Shown in pieces: positions 43,112 to 51,601 of a stretch of 64,000 bases of DNA; position 1 is the stretch's first letter, and each line of letters opens with the position of its first letter. The notes under the pieces were generated by a model that ran no database searches, had not been told where the DNA came from, and worked only from the letters and a program-made list of their open reading frames with translations. Both the position numbers and the translations under genes were made by a program. This stretch comes from Stenotrophomonas maltophilia (lineage in GTDB: Bacteria > Pseudomonadota > Gammaproteobacteria > Xanthomonadales > Xanthomonadaceae). The stretch is taken from NCBI RefSeq assembly GCF_002138415.1, contig NZ_CP015612.1:2086001-2150000 (forward strand), given 5' to 3'.

Positions 43112-43477
43112 TCAGCCCAGCACTTTCTGCACGGTGGCGACCAGCTGTTCCGGATTGAACGGCTTGACCAGCCAACCGGTGGCGCCGGCGGCCTTGCCTT
43201 CGGACTTCTTGTCGGCGGCCGATTCGGTGGTCAGCATCAGTAGCGGGGTGAACTTGTAGTCCGGCAGCTGGCGCAGTTCACGGATCAGCGCGATGCCGTC
43301 CATGTTCGGCATGTTGACATCGGTGACCACCGCATTGAAGCGCTGGCCCTTGGCGCGACCGAGCGCGACCGCGCCGTCTTCAGCTTCTTCGACGGCAAAA
43401 CCGGCCGAGGTGAGTGCGAAGGACACCATCTGGCGCATTGACGCCGAATCGTCCACCACTAAGATACGTGCGCTCAT
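43112..43477 (-). CDS. CheY-like single-domain response regulator
   Basis: The 121-residue receiver has the acidic pair in LVVDDSASMRQ, phospho-Asp in VVTDVNMPNMDG and the conserved Lys in LVKPF. It resembles single-domain partners of CheA that serve as phosphate sinks or as accessory CheY. It overlaps the STAS gene by 4 nt. The flagellar-motor CheY is probably the one at 50408. Confidence 0.92.
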   Translation of the reverse strand: MSARILVVDDSASMRQMVSFALTSAGFAVEEAEDGAVALGRAKGQRFNAVVTDVNMPNMDGIALIRELRQLPDYKFTPLLMLTTESAADKKSEGKAAGATGWLVKPFNPEQLVATVQKVLG

Positions 43478-43782
43478 GCAGCGTTCTCCACAGATTTCAG
43501 GTTGTCATGGGTTACGTCCAGGCCCAGGGCCTGGGTGACGCCCAGCAGGCGCGCGGCGTCACGGAAGGTTGCGGTGCAACCGTGGAAGCCGGTGCCCAGG
43601 CCTGCCTCGCGGCGGGCCTGCACGAACGCACACAGCACCTGTACGGAGGCCGTGTGGATGCGGGCGACCTGGCTTGCATCCAGGGTCAGCTCGCCTGCCT
43701 GCGCCACCAGCGGGGCGAGGCGGTTCTTGAGCTCGGTGCTGCTCTCGATGCCGAGATCCTCACCCAGTTCGACAGTGCTCAT
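43474..43782 (-). CDS. STAS-domain protein
   Basis: The 102-residue protein is a lone STAS domain (TELKNRLAPLVAQ...LDASQVARIHTASVQVLCAFVQ), like an anti-sigma-factor antagonist. Ser/Thr near the domain centre could be phosphorylated. No kinase or anti-sigma gene is adjacent. It is first in an operon with a CheY-like protein and CheA, driven by a sigma-28 promoter. ATG 43782 was preferred to a TTG 15 bp upstream. Confidence 0.82.
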   Translation of the reverse strand: MSTVELGEDLGIESSTELKNRLAPLVAQAGELTLDASQVARIHTASVQVLCAFVQARREAGLGTGFHGCTATFRDAARLLGVTQALGLDVTHDNLKSVENAA

Positions 43783-43812
43783 CGTTGCTCCGGACAAACG
43801 GTTCCGTGATCC

Positions 43813-43839
43813 ATAACGGCACCCCGGCAGGGTTCTTTA
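43813..43839 (-). promoter_or_regulatory. Sigma-28 promoter for STAS-cheY-cheA
   Basis: Minus strand: TAAAGAAC, 11 bp, GCCGTTAT. It ends 31 bp before ATG 43782. Confidence 0.85.
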
Positions 43840-43876
43840 GGGGAATCGACGCGGTGCGTCGATGCGGTCGCTGTTG

Positions 43877-44061
43877 AAAAGGGGACGGAGGGGATTAAGT
43901 CGCAACTGGCTCGGCGCTTTGCGCCGACGCGGTGCCTGTCGGGGACGCAAGGAGTTGATCCGTTGGATCAACACCTTACGTCCCCACTGCGCGGTCGCCG
44001 TTGCCGAGGGGGCTGCAGTAGAGCGAGGTCGATTGCGACTTAATTCCCTCCGTCCCCTTTT
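43877..44061. repeat. Long inverted repeat with 29-bp arms and internal hairpins
   Basis: Arms 43877-43905 and 44033-44061 are complementary over 29 bp with one G-U position. Inside lie CGGCGC-TTT-GCGCCG (43912-43926) and GTTGATCC-GTT-GGATCAAC (43954-43972). The latter is extended by GGGGACG/CGTCCCC at about 43940-43985. A T-run ends the right arm. It lies directly downstream of the cheW-like gene on the minus strand. It shares the architecture of the GGA-loop elements but not their loop. Confidence 0.85.
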
Positions 44062-44067
44062 TTTCGT

Positions 44068-45282
44068 TCAACTCAACAACCGGGTGGCATCCAGCAGGAT
44101 CATCGGGCGCTGGCTGACGCGGGCGACGCCACGGAACAGGTCGTTGGAGATCTGGCAGATGCGTGCGGTATCGGGCGGTTCGATCTGCGAGTCGGTGAGG
44201 TTGGCAACGTCTTCCACTGCCGACACGCGCAGGCCGATGGTTTCGCCGTCTTCTTCCAGCACCACGATACGGGTCTGCGAATCGTCCTCGGCGGCTGCGG
44301 CGCCGAGGTGCAGGCCGAGGTCCATCACCGGTACCACCTGGCCGCGCAGGTTCATGATGCCCAGCATGGCCGGCGCAGTGCCGCGCAGCGGCAGTAGCGG
44401 CACTGGCAGCACCACTTCCTGTACTTTCAGCAGTTCCAGTGCGTAGGCCTGGGTGCCGCAGCGCAGGCGCAGCCAGCGCGAGGTGCGCTCGCCGGCACGG
44501 CGGTTCTGTGGGTGTGGGCTGCGGGCCGGCTGGTGGGCCTGGGCCTGCAGTTCCTGCCAGTTGCTGGGACGGCTGCTGGCGGGGGCATCCACGGCCACGC
44601 GCGGTGGCGGCGCGGCGGCCGGGGCAGGGCGTTGCGCCTGCGCTGCAACCGGTGCTGCGACCACCGCCGGCGGCGGCGTGGCAACGTCCTCGCCACCGGC
44701 AGCGGCTTCGAACGCTGCCTGCAGGCCGGGGCTGTCGGTGTGGGCGAGTCGATGGCTGTCGGCCGTATCGGTCTCGTAGATCACTTCGTCCGGCAGGTCG
44801 TCCCAGGTGGGTTCCGGGCCCGCCTTGGTGGTGGCGGGCGCAAGGGCCGTCTCGTGGATCACCTCGTCAGGCAGGTCATCCCATGTCGGCTCGCGCTCGG
44901 GGGCGGCGACAGGCAGTGCGGCGGCCTCGAAGGCGGCCTCCAGTGCTGCGTCGTTCTCTGCCGCGGCAGCAGCAACAGTCTCCGTTTCGTAGATCACTTC
45001 GGCGGGCAGATCGTCCCAGGTGGGCTCGCGCTCGGTGGTTGCGGCCGCCTCGAAAGCGGCTTCGAGCGCGGCGTTGTCCACTGCAGGCGCCGCGGCGACG
45101 GTCTCGGTTTCGTAGATCACCTCGGCCGGCAAGTCATCCCAGGTCGGCTCCCGTTCCAGTTCCGATGCACTGGCCGGAGCCGGGGGGGCGCTGTCCGGCG
45201 TTGGCAGTACGACGGCTGCCGGGGCGATCGCTTCGCCCAGCAGTTCGTCCAGATAGTCGTCCAGTACGCCGGTGCTGTTCAT
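44068..45282 (-). CDS. CheW-domain protein with four EPTWDDLP repeats
   Basis: The 404-residue protein has a long acidic, Ala-rich N-terminal region and a C-terminal CheW domain (about 268-404; LLKVQEVVLPVPLLPLRG, NLRGQVVPVMDL). The N-terminal region carries four copies of EPTWDDLP[AD]EVI[YH]ET starting at residues 45, 86, 131 and 157, and three ALEAAFEAA-like helices (72, 113, 186). It overlaps the ParA gene by 4 nt. The pairing of a ParA with a long CheW-domain protein resembles the ParC/ParP system that places chemotaxis arrays at the pole. The repeats are probably short docking motifs. Confidence 0.85.
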   Translation of the reverse strand: MNSTGVLDDYLDELLGEAIAPAAVVLPTPDSAPPAPASASELEREPTWDDLPAEVIYETETVAAAPAVDNAALEAAFEAAATTEREPTWDDLPAEVIYETETVAAAAAENDAALEAAFEAAALPVAAPEREPTWDDLPDEVIHETALAPATTKAGPEPTWDDLPDEVIYETDTADSHRLAHTDSPGLQAAFEAAAGGEDVATPPPAVVAAPVAAQAQRPAPAAAPPPRVAVDAPASSRPSNWQELQAQAHQPARSPHPQNRRAGERTSRWLRLRCGTQAYALELLKVQEVVLPVPLLPLRGTAPAMLGIMNLRGQVVPVMDLGLHLGAAAAEDDSQTRIVVLEEDGETIGLRVSAVEDVANLTDSQIEPPDTARICQISNDLFRGVARVSQRPMILLDATRLLS

Positions 45283-46061
45283 GCGGCCTGCTCCAGGGCA
45301 CGGGCGTCCTCGCCGAGAATCCAGTTCAGGGCACGGCGGTAGGCAGCCAGGCCGCGGCCCGGATAGTCCTCGCCGACGCTCGGCAGGGTCAGGCCGGCGG
45401 CGTTGCTGATGCGGGTATCAATCGGAATCGCGTCTTCCCACACGCGGCTGCCGTGACGATCCTGCATCGTGCGCAGTGACTCGTTGCCTGCGCGCGTGCG
45501 GCGGTCGAACAGAGTGGGCAGGATCGAGATCGGCAGCGGGCGGCGGCGCGAACGTTCGACCATCTCACCGGTGCGGACCATGCCGTCCAGGCCATGCAGC
45601 GCCAGCGGTTCGGCCTGGGTGGGGATGATCAGGCGGTCGGCCGCGGCCAGTGCGTTGATCATCAGCAGGCCGAGGGTGGGTGCGCAGTCCAGCAGGATGT
45701 AGTCGTGCTGTCCCTGATGGCGGGCAAGCGCGTTCTGCAGGGCCAGGCCGAGACCGGGCTGGTTGGCGCTGCGGCGCTCCAGTGTGGCCAGTGCGGACTG
45801 TGCACAGACGTAGTCCAGGCCGTGGATGTTGCTGGCATGGCACAGGCTGGAAAGATCGGCCGGCGGTGCGCCGAACAGTTCCAGCACGCCGGCCGGCGGC
45901 GGATCCACCGGCACGCCGAAGGCGCGGCTGAGCGAGGCATGCGGATCGAGATCGATCAGCAGCACGCGATGACCGAGCGCGGCCAGGCCGCGGCCGAGGG
46001 CGAGGGTGGTGGTGGTCTTGCCGACTCCGCCCTTCTGGTTGGCGACTGCCCAGATGCGCAT
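45279..46061 (-). CDS. ParA-family ATPase (ParC-like, chemotaxis array positioning)
   Basis: The 260-residue ATPase has the deviant Walker A QKGGVGKTTT at residues 9-18 and LIDLDPHAS. It sits between motD and the CheW-domain gene, with a 4-nt overlap to the latter. In Vibrio and Pseudomonas such ParA homologues recruit receptor arrays to the flagellated pole, and that role is inferred here. Chromosome partition is unlikely because no parB or parS is near. Confidence 0.88.
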   Translation of the reverse strand: MRIWAVANQKGGVGKTTTTLALGRGLAALGHRVLLIDLDPHASLSRAFGVPVDPPPAGVLELFGAPPADLSSLCHASNIHGLDYVCAQSALATLERRSANQPGLGLALQNALARHQGQHDYILLDCAPTLGLLMINALAAADRLIIPTQAEPLALHGLDGMVRTGEMVERSRRRPLPISILPTLFDRRTRAGNESLRTMQDRHGSRVWEDAIPIDTRISNAAGLTLPSVGEDYPGRGLAAYRRALNWILGEDARALEQAA

Positions 46062-46065
46062 CGGA

Positions 46066-47082
46066 TTACTCCTTCATTGCCGGGGGAACGGCGGCGCCGA
46101 CGCGGCTGCCAGCCGGCACCGGCGGCAACTTCACCGGTGCGATGGGGGAGGTGGGGGCGCTGGCCGGAGTTGCGGCGGCCTGTTCGGTAGCGGTGCTGTC
46201 GGTGGCGCCGGTGGCTGCGTTCAGGCGCTGGCCGAGCGGGTCCACCGAATGCGAGGTGTCGGCCAGGATGATGACCATCACCCGGCGGTTGCGGTTGCGG
46301 CCCTGCGCGCTGTCGTTCTCTTCGCGCGGGCGGAACTGGCCGTAGCCGACCATCGCCAGCCGCGACGGCTGCACGCCCTGGTCGGCGAACAGGTGCACCA
46401 CGCTGGCGGCGCGCCCGGCCGACAGTTCCCAGTTCGACGGGAAGGTGGAAGTGGCGATCGGCACGTTGTCGGTGTGGCCTTCCACGCGCACGCTGTTGGG
46501 TACATCGCGCAGCACGTCGGCCAGGCTGGCCAGGGTCTGCCGCGCATGCACGTCCAGCGCGGCCGAGCCGGTCGGGAACAGGATGTCGCTGTTGATCTCG
46601 ACTTCGATCCACAGCTCGGTGCGGCGCACGCTGATCATGCCGCGGTCGATCAGCGGCGCCAGTGCGGCGGTGAGGCGGTCGGCGATGCTGTTGAGCTGGC
46701 GCTCGGCGCGCGCGATCTGCTCCTGGTTGTGCACCGATACCGGCATGCGCATCTGCGAGGCCATCGACGGCAGCAGGGTCGGGTCGTGCGACGGTGCAGG
46801 CGCGGAGGGCCCGATCTTGGTGCCGGACTTGATCACCGAGGGGCTGTCCCAGCCGCCACCCTGCACCTGTTTGTTACCCACCTGCACCGGATTGATGGTG
46901 CGCGGCGCGCCTCCGAAGGCATCGGTCAGCGCGTCGGCCATGATCCGGTACTTGCCTTCGTTCACCGAGGAAATTGCATACATGACCACGAAGAAGGCCA
47001 GCAGCAGCGTCATCAGGTCGGCATAGGGGATCGCCCATGCTTCATGGTTGGCGTGCTCTTCGTGGTGCTTGCGGCGGGCCAT
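46066..47082 (-). CDS. motD: MotD: flagellar stator subunit B
   Basis: The 338-residue protein has one membrane segment near residues 20-38 with the proton-binding Asp (PYADLMTLLLAFFVVM) and an OmpA-like peptidoglycan domain (about 150-290; VRVEGHTDNVPI). A Pro/Ala-rich tail follows. It anchors the MotC-MotD stator to the wall. It begins 1 nt after motC ends. Confidence 0.92.
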   Translation of the reverse strand: MARRKHHEEHANHEAWAIPYADLMTLLLAFFVVMYAISSVNEGKYRIMADALTDAFGGAPRTINPVQVGNKQVQGGGWDSPSVIKSGTKIGPSAPAPSHDPTLLPSMASQMRMPVSVHNQEQIARAERQLNSIADRLTAALAPLIDRGMISVRRTELWIEVEINSDILFPTGSAALDVHARQTLASLADVLRDVPNSVRVEGHTDNVPIATSTFPSNWELSAGRAASVVHLFADQGVQPSRLAMVGYGQFRPREENDSAQGRNRNRRVMVIILADTSHSVDPLGQRLNAATGATDSTATEQAAATPASAPTSPIAPVKLPPVPAGSRVGAAVPPAMKE

Positions 47083-47083
47083 G

Positions 47084-47824
47084 TCAGTGCAGGAAGCCGG
47101 AGAGGTTGGTTTCGATGTTGCGCGGGTTCTCACCCTGCGCGATCGAGATCAGGCCTTCGATGACCATCTCGCGGTCGCGGGTATTGTGCGAGATCACACT
47201 CTTGAGCTTGGCGGCGATCGGCAGGAACAGCAGGTTGGCCGAGGCGATGCCGTAGATGGTGGCGGTGAACGCGGCGGCGATGCCGTGGCCGAGCTTGCTC
47301 GGATCGGCCAGGTTCTTCATCACCGCGATCAGGCCCAGCACGGCACCGATGATGCCGAGCGTCGGCGCGTAGATGCCCATCGCCTCGAAGACCTTGGCGC
47401 CGGCCTGGTCCTGGTGCTCCTGGCTGCCCAGTTCGATTTCCAGCATGTGCCGCATCGACTCCGGTTCGACGCCGTCCACCAGCAGCTGCAGGCCCTTGCG
47501 CAGGAACGGGTCCTGCTGCGCTTCCACCTGCGATTCCAGGCCCAGCAGGCCCTGACGGCGGGCGATGTTGCTCCACTCGACGATCTGCTGGATCAGTTCG
47601 CGGCGGTCGCTGTGCGGCGGGCGCACGACCCAGCGCACGATCTTGAACGCATGCTTGAACACCGCCGGCGAGGTATGCAACAGGATCGCGGCGATGGTGC
47701 CGACGATGACGATCACGAATGCCGCAGGCGACCACAACGACGCCAGGCCGGCGCCCTTGAGGATGCTGCCGCCGACCAGCGAGGCCAGGGCGAGAAAGAG
47801 TCCAATGAGGCTGAGTCTATCCAT
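47084..47824 (-). CDS. motC: MotC: flagellar stator subunit A
   Basis: The 246-residue MotA-type protein has four membrane segments (residues about 5-25, 30-50, 150-170, 182-202) and a basic cytoplasmic loop. Its place beside motD and parA matches the second stator pair of polar flagellates, which serves swarming or high load in Pseudomonas. Its sigma-28 promoter ends only about 7 bp before ATG 47824, leaving almost no leader. Confidence 0.92.
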   Translation of the reverse strand: MDRLSLIGLFLALASLVGGSILKGAGLASLWSPAAFVIVIVGTIAAILLHTSPAVFKHAFKIVRWVVRPPHSDRRELIQQIVEWSNIARRQGLLGLESQVEAQQDPFLRKGLQLLVDGVEPESMRHMLEIELGSQEHQDQAGAKVFEAMGIYAPTLGIIGAVLGLIAVMKNLADPSKLGHGIAAAFTATIYGIASANLLFLPIAAKLKSVISHNTRDREMVIEGLISIAQGENPRNIETNLSGFLH

Positions 47825-47831
47825 GGATCCG

Positions 47832-47858
47832 GTATCGGCTTGTGTGAATGGGACTTGA
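47832..47858 (-). promoter_or_regulatory. Sigma-28 promoter for motC-motD-parA-cheW-like
   Basis: Minus strand: TCAAGTCC, 11 bp, GCCGATAC. Only CGGATCC separates the -10 from ATG 47824, so the mRNA should start within a few nt of the start codon. Confidence 0.88.
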
Positions 47859-47901
47859 GACACCGGGAGGTTGTGTACAGACGGTAGTCACAGTTTTCGG
47901 G

Positions 47902-47965
47902 TCGCCGGGCACGGCCCGGCGCTACCCTGCAGGGCCGTTTCCGGTAGCGCCGGGCCATGCCCGGC
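47902..47965. repeat. GTAG-type REP dimer
   Basis: CGCCGGGC-ACG-GCCCGGCG followed by CTAC (47902-47924) faces GTAG plus CGCCGGGC...GCCCGGCG (47943-47965). It lies just after the second cheA and upstream of the motC promoter. Confidence 0.8.
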
Positions 47966-47970
47966 GGGCT

Positions 47971-49800
47971 TCAGCGCAGGCCGTCCACGTCCAGGATCAG
48001 CGCCATGCGACCATCGCCGATCAAGGTTGCACCGGCATAACCGCGCAGGCCGCGCAGGGCTTTCGGCAGCGGTTTGATGACCACTTCCTCGCGCCCGCGC
48101 ACCTGGTCCACGACCAGGCCGAAGCGCGCTTCACCGGCCTGCAGCACGACGATGGTCAGCAGCGGCGAGGCGGCCGGCGTCACATCCAGCCACTGGCGAA
48201 GATCGACCAGCGCCAGGGTGTGCGAGCGGCGATCGAGCACGGCACGTCCATCGAACCAGCCCAGCGAGGTGCGCGGGGCGTGCAGCACTTCCATCACGCG
48301 CGCCAGCGGCAAGGCGTAGACGTCTTCGCCGGCCTGCACCAGCAGGGTCGGCAGGATCGCCAGGGTCAGCGGCACGCGGATCATGAAGCGGCTGCCACGG
48401 CCGAGTTCCGACTGGATCTGGATCTGGCCGCTCAGTTCGCGGATGCGTGACTGCACCACGTCCATGCCGACGCCACGGCCGGAGATGTCGGTGACCTGCT
48501 GCTTGGTCGAGAAGCCGGGCAGGAACACCAGGTGCAGGCACTCCTCGCTGCTCAGGCGGGCAGCCGCTTCCGGATCGATCAGGCCCTTCTCGCGCGCCTT
48601 CGCGCGCAGCTTTTCCGGGTCGATGCCGGCGCCATCGTCCTGCACCTCGATGCTGACGTAGTCGCCTTCCTGCTGCGCCGACAGGCGTACATGGCCCATC
48701 CGCGGTTTGCCTTGTGCTTCGCGCAGATCGGGCATTTCCACGCCATGGTCGATGGCGTTGCGGACCAGGTGCACCAGCGGGTCGGCCAGCGCTTCGACCA
48801 GGTTGCGGTCGAGCTCGGTCTCGGCGCCGATCAGCTCCAGATCCACTTCCTTCTTCAGCGAGCGGGCGACGTCGCGGGCGACTTTGGGGAAGCGCGAGAA
48901 CACCTTGCCCACCGGCTGCATGCGGGTACGCATCACTGCCGACTGCAGGCGGGCCGTGGCGATGTCCAGGGTGGACACGGCGCGGTCCAGCTCTTCATCA
49001 CGCAGGCGTGCGCGCAGGGTCTTGAGTCGATTGCGTGACAGCACCAGTTCGCCGATCAGGTTGACGATCGCATCCAGGCGCTTGGTGTCCACGCGCACGG
49101 TGTGTTCGGCTTCGGCCAGCGGCTTTGCGGCAGGCTTGGCAGCAGGGGCGGGTGCGGTCGGCCGTGCGGCAGGTGCCGGGGCTGGCGGCGCGGCGGCAAC
49201 CGGCTTGGCACCCGGAGCGGCGCCACCGTGCAGCTGGTCCAGCAGGGATTCGAATTCGTCTTCGCTGATCAGTCCGTCGTCGGCCTTCTTCGCCGGCGTG
49301 ACCGCGGTCGGTGCGTTGCCGCCGTGCAGCTGGTCGAGCAGGGCCTCGAATTCGTCGTCGGTGATCAGGTCGCTGCCGCCCGCAGAGGGTGCTGCTGCGG
49401 CGGCGGGTGCAGCCACGGCGCTGCCATGTACGTCGAACTGGGCGATCAGGTCCGGCGGCGCATAGCCGGGCTCGGTGCCGGAAGACACGGCATCCAGCAT
49501 CGACTGCAGGTAATCCAGCGATTGCTGGGCCGCGTCGAAGTGATGGGCCTGCAGCACCGCCTGGCCGGCACGGGCGGCGCCCAGCGCTTCTTCAGCGGCG
49601 TGGCACAGCTCGACCATGGCGGTGACGCCGAGGAAGCCGGCGCCACCCTTGAGCGTGTGGTAGCCGCGGAACACCGCGTTGAGCTGATCGCTGTCCTGCG
49701 GTGCCTGCTCCAGCGACACCAGCTGTTCGCCGAGGCGATCCAGGATTTCCTGCGCCTCGATGATGAAATCGGCAGTGATGTCGTCGGAAACCGCGCTCAT
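47971..49800 (-). CDS. cheA: CheA histidine kinase of the flagellar operon (second of two)
   Basis: The 609-residue kinase has Hpt (phospho-His in GYHTLKGGAGFLG), a linker with two DEFE[AS]LLDQLHGG repeats at about residues 149-163 and 177-191, a dimerisation domain and a Bergerat ATP site (HLVRNAIDHGVEMP, DDGAGI, GRGVGMDVV). The C-terminus is CheW-like. It lies 2 nt after cheZ and is the last gene of the flhB...cheA block. It is the likely kinase for the motor CheY. Confidence 0.95.
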   Translation of the reverse strand: MSAVSDDITADFIIEAQEILDRLGEQLVSLEQAPQDSDQLNAVFRGYHTLKGGAGFLGVTAMVELCHAAEEALGAARAGQAVLQAHHFDAAQQSLDYLQSMLDAVSSGTEPGYAPPDLIAQFDVHGSAVAAPAAAAAPSAGGSDLITDDEFEALLDQLHGGNAPTAVTPAKKADDGLISEDEFESLLDQLHGGAAPGAKPVAAAPPAPAPAARPTAPAPAAKPAAKPLAEAEHTVRVDTKRLDAIVNLIGELVLSRNRLKTLRARLRDEELDRAVSTLDIATARLQSAVMRTRMQPVGKVFSRFPKVARDVARSLKKEVDLELIGAETELDRNLVEALADPLVHLVRNAIDHGVEMPDLREAQGKPRMGHVRLSAQQEGDYVSIEVQDDGAGIDPEKLRAKAREKGLIDPEAAARLSSEECLHLVFLPGFSTKQQVTDISGRGVGMDVVQSRIRELSGQIQIQSELGRGSRFMIRVPLTLAILPTLLVQAGEDVYALPLARVMEVLHAPRTSLGWFDGRAVLDRRSHTLALVDLRQWLDVTPAASPLLTIVVLQAGEARFGLVVDQVRGREEVVIKPLPKALRGLRGYAGATLIGDGRMALILDVDGLR

Positions 49801-49802
49801 GC

Positions 49803-50408
49803 TTACAGCCCCAGATCCGACAACAGGTCGTCGGCGTCGTTCTGCGAGACCGCGTGGCGGTCCAGTCCTTTCAGTGCCGGCCCGGCCAGTTCCGGGTCGG
49901 TGCGATGCTGTTCCGGTGGCAGGCCGAGCGCGCCGAAGCCTTCGTGCACGCGGCGGACGATGCCGACCACGCGACGGATGATCTGCCCGGTCAGGTCCTG
50001 GTAGCTCTGGGTCAGGGCGATCTCGGTGAGGTTGTGGCGGATGCGCTCGAGCTGCGCATCCTGGCCCGGCTGCAGGCCTTCGGCGCGCAGCTGTTCGGTC
50101 AGGCTGCGGCATTCCTCGGCCAGGTCCAGGGTGCGGTGCGTGGCCTGTTCGGTCATCGCTACCACGTGGTCCAGGCGCGCGCAGGCATCGTCCAGTTCAC
50201 CGGCTTCGCTGGGTACGGTCGGCAGTTCACCCAGCGCCTGTCCCAGTTCGCGGGCCAGCCGCGAGAGGCCGCTCATCATCGGCTGCGTGCGCAGCGCGAC
50301 CAGTCCGTCGATGCGCTGCCGCCAGGCGGCCTCGTCACCGGACTCCAGTGCGTCCAGGGCTTCCTGCAGGCGCAGGGCGAGGGCGTTCTTGTCGACCGTG
50401 GTATCCAT
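49803..50408 (-). CDS. cheZ: CheZ: CheY-P phosphatase
   Basis: The 201-residue helical protein holds the catalytic glutamine motif LTQSYQDLTGQ and a C-terminal CheY-binding peptide DADDLLSDLGL. It dephosphorylates CheY-P to end tumbling or reversal. Its ATG overlaps the cheY stop (TGATG). Confidence 0.94.
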   Translation of the reverse strand: MDTTVDKNALALRLQEALDALESGDEAAWRQRIDGLVALRTQPMMSGLSRLARELGQALGELPTVPSEAGELDDACARLDHVVAMTEQATHRTLDLAEECRSLTEQLRAEGLQPGQDAQLERIRHNLTEIALTQSYQDLTGQIIRRVVGIVRRVHEGFGALGLPPEQHRTDPELAGPALKGLDRHAVSQNDADDLLSDLGL

Positions 50409-50800
50409 CAGGCGCTGGCCGCCAGGCGTTCGAAGATCTTGCCGAGCTTCTCTTCCAGCGTCTGCGCGGTGAACGGCTTGATGATGTAGCCGTTCACGCC
50501 GCTCTGGGCGGCTTCGATGATCTGCTCACGCTTGGCTTCTGCCGTGACCATCAGCACCGGCAGGGTCTTCAGCTTGGCATCGGCACGGATCGCCTTGAGC
50601 AGCTCGATGCCGGTCATCACCGGCATGTTCCAGTCGGTGACCACGAAATCGAACGGCTGGCTCTGCAGCAGCGACAGCGCAGCATGCCCGTCCTCGGCTT
50701 CGGCGGTGTTGGTGAAGCCCAGATCGCCCAGCAGGTTCTTGACGATTCGACGCATGGTCGAGAAGTCGTCGACGATCAGGATGCGCATGTTCTTGTTCAA
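50408..50800 (-). CDS. cheY: CheY: flagellar-motor response regulator
   Basis: The 130-residue receiver has [14 protein letters not shown], phospho-Asp in [12 protein letters not shown], and the Lys in IIKPF, wording very close to E. coli CheY. TTG 50800 has AAAGGAA about 7 nt upstream and is preferred; ATG 50788 is possible. It is followed by cheZ and preceded by fliA. Confidence 0.94.
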   Translation of the reverse strand: MNKNMRILIVDDFSTMRRIVKNLLGDLGFTNTAEAEDGHAALSLLQSQPFDFVVTDWNMPVMTGIELLKAIRADAKLKTLPVLMVTAEAKREQIIEAAQSGVNGYIIKPFTAQTLEEKLGKIFERLAASA

Positions 50801-50857
50801 AGCAGAATTCCTTTGTTGTTCATTCCGGACGGCCGGGGGCAGCCGCCTCGGGGATGT

Positions 50858-51601
50858 TCATTCTTCGAGGCCAGCGTCGGCAGCCTCGAACAGCTTCAGC
50901 CGGCCACGCAGGCGCAGTACCGCCTGGCCGTGGATCTGGCAGACCCGCGACTCGCTCACGCCGAGCACCGCGCCGATCTCCTTCAGGTTCAGTTCCTGCT
51001 CGTAGTACAGCGACAGCACCAACTGTTCGCGCTCGGGCAGGTGGCCGATGGCCTTGCCCAGCTCGCGGCCGAACTCGCCGCGCTCCAGCACCTGCTGCGG
51101 GGTCGGGCCGCCCTGGGCCACGGTGTCCAGCTCGCCCTGGTCCTCGATGCGCGATTCAAGGCTCAGCACCTGGCCACGGGCAGCGTCTTCCATCAGCCGC
51201 AGGTACTCGGGCAATGGCATCTCCATCGCGGCGGCCACTTCGGTGGCGCTGGCGGCACGGCCACTGCTCTGTTCCAGGCGGCGGATGGTGGCGGCGGCAT
51301 CACGTGCACGGCGGTGCACCGAGCGCGGCACCCAGTCGCCACGGCGGATCTCATCGATCATCGAACCGCGGATGCGGATCGAGGCGTAGGTCTCGAACGA
51401 AGCCCCCTGGTCGGCATCATAGCTGCGCGAGGCTTCGATCAGTCCCATCATGCCGGCCTGGATCAGGTCGTCGACCTCGACGCTGGCCGGCAGGCGTGCG
51501 GCCAGGTGGTGGGCGATGCGCCGCACCAGGTCCGAGTGCTGGGCGATGACCTCGTTGGCCGCCGAGCGCTGGACTTCCCTGTACTGGGCTGCGCCTTTCA
51601 T
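50858..51601 (-). CDS. fliA: FliA: RNA polymerase sigma-28
   Basis: The 247-residue sigma factor has regions 2 (DLIQAGMMGLIEA...YASIRIRGSMIDEIR), 3 and 4 (ELNLKEIGAVLGVSESRVCQIH). It drives the late flagellar and chemotaxis promoters, at least seven of which lie in this window. It overlaps flhG by 4 nt. Confidence 0.96.
   Translation of the reverse strand: MKGAAQYREVQRSAANEVIAQHSDLVRRIAHHLAARLPASVEVDDLIQAGMMGLIEASRSYDADQGASFETYASIRIRGSMIDEIRRGDWVPRSVHRRARDAAATIRRLEQSSGRAASATEVAAAMEMPLPEYLRLMEDAARGQVLSLESRIEDQGELDTVAQGGPTPQQVLERGEFGRELGKAIGHLPEREQLVLSLYYEQELNLKEIGAVLGVSESRVCQIHGQAVLRLRGRLKLFEAADAGLEE

Noticed and set aside
43877..44061. The 29-bp inverted repeat as ends of an insertion sequence
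   Set aside because: Only 127 bp lie between the arms, with no transposase, and the interior folds as hairpins.
45279..46061. ParA as a chromosome or plasmid partition ATPase near an origin
   Set aside because: No parB, parS or replication gene is near; it is in one operon with motCD and a CheW-domain gene.
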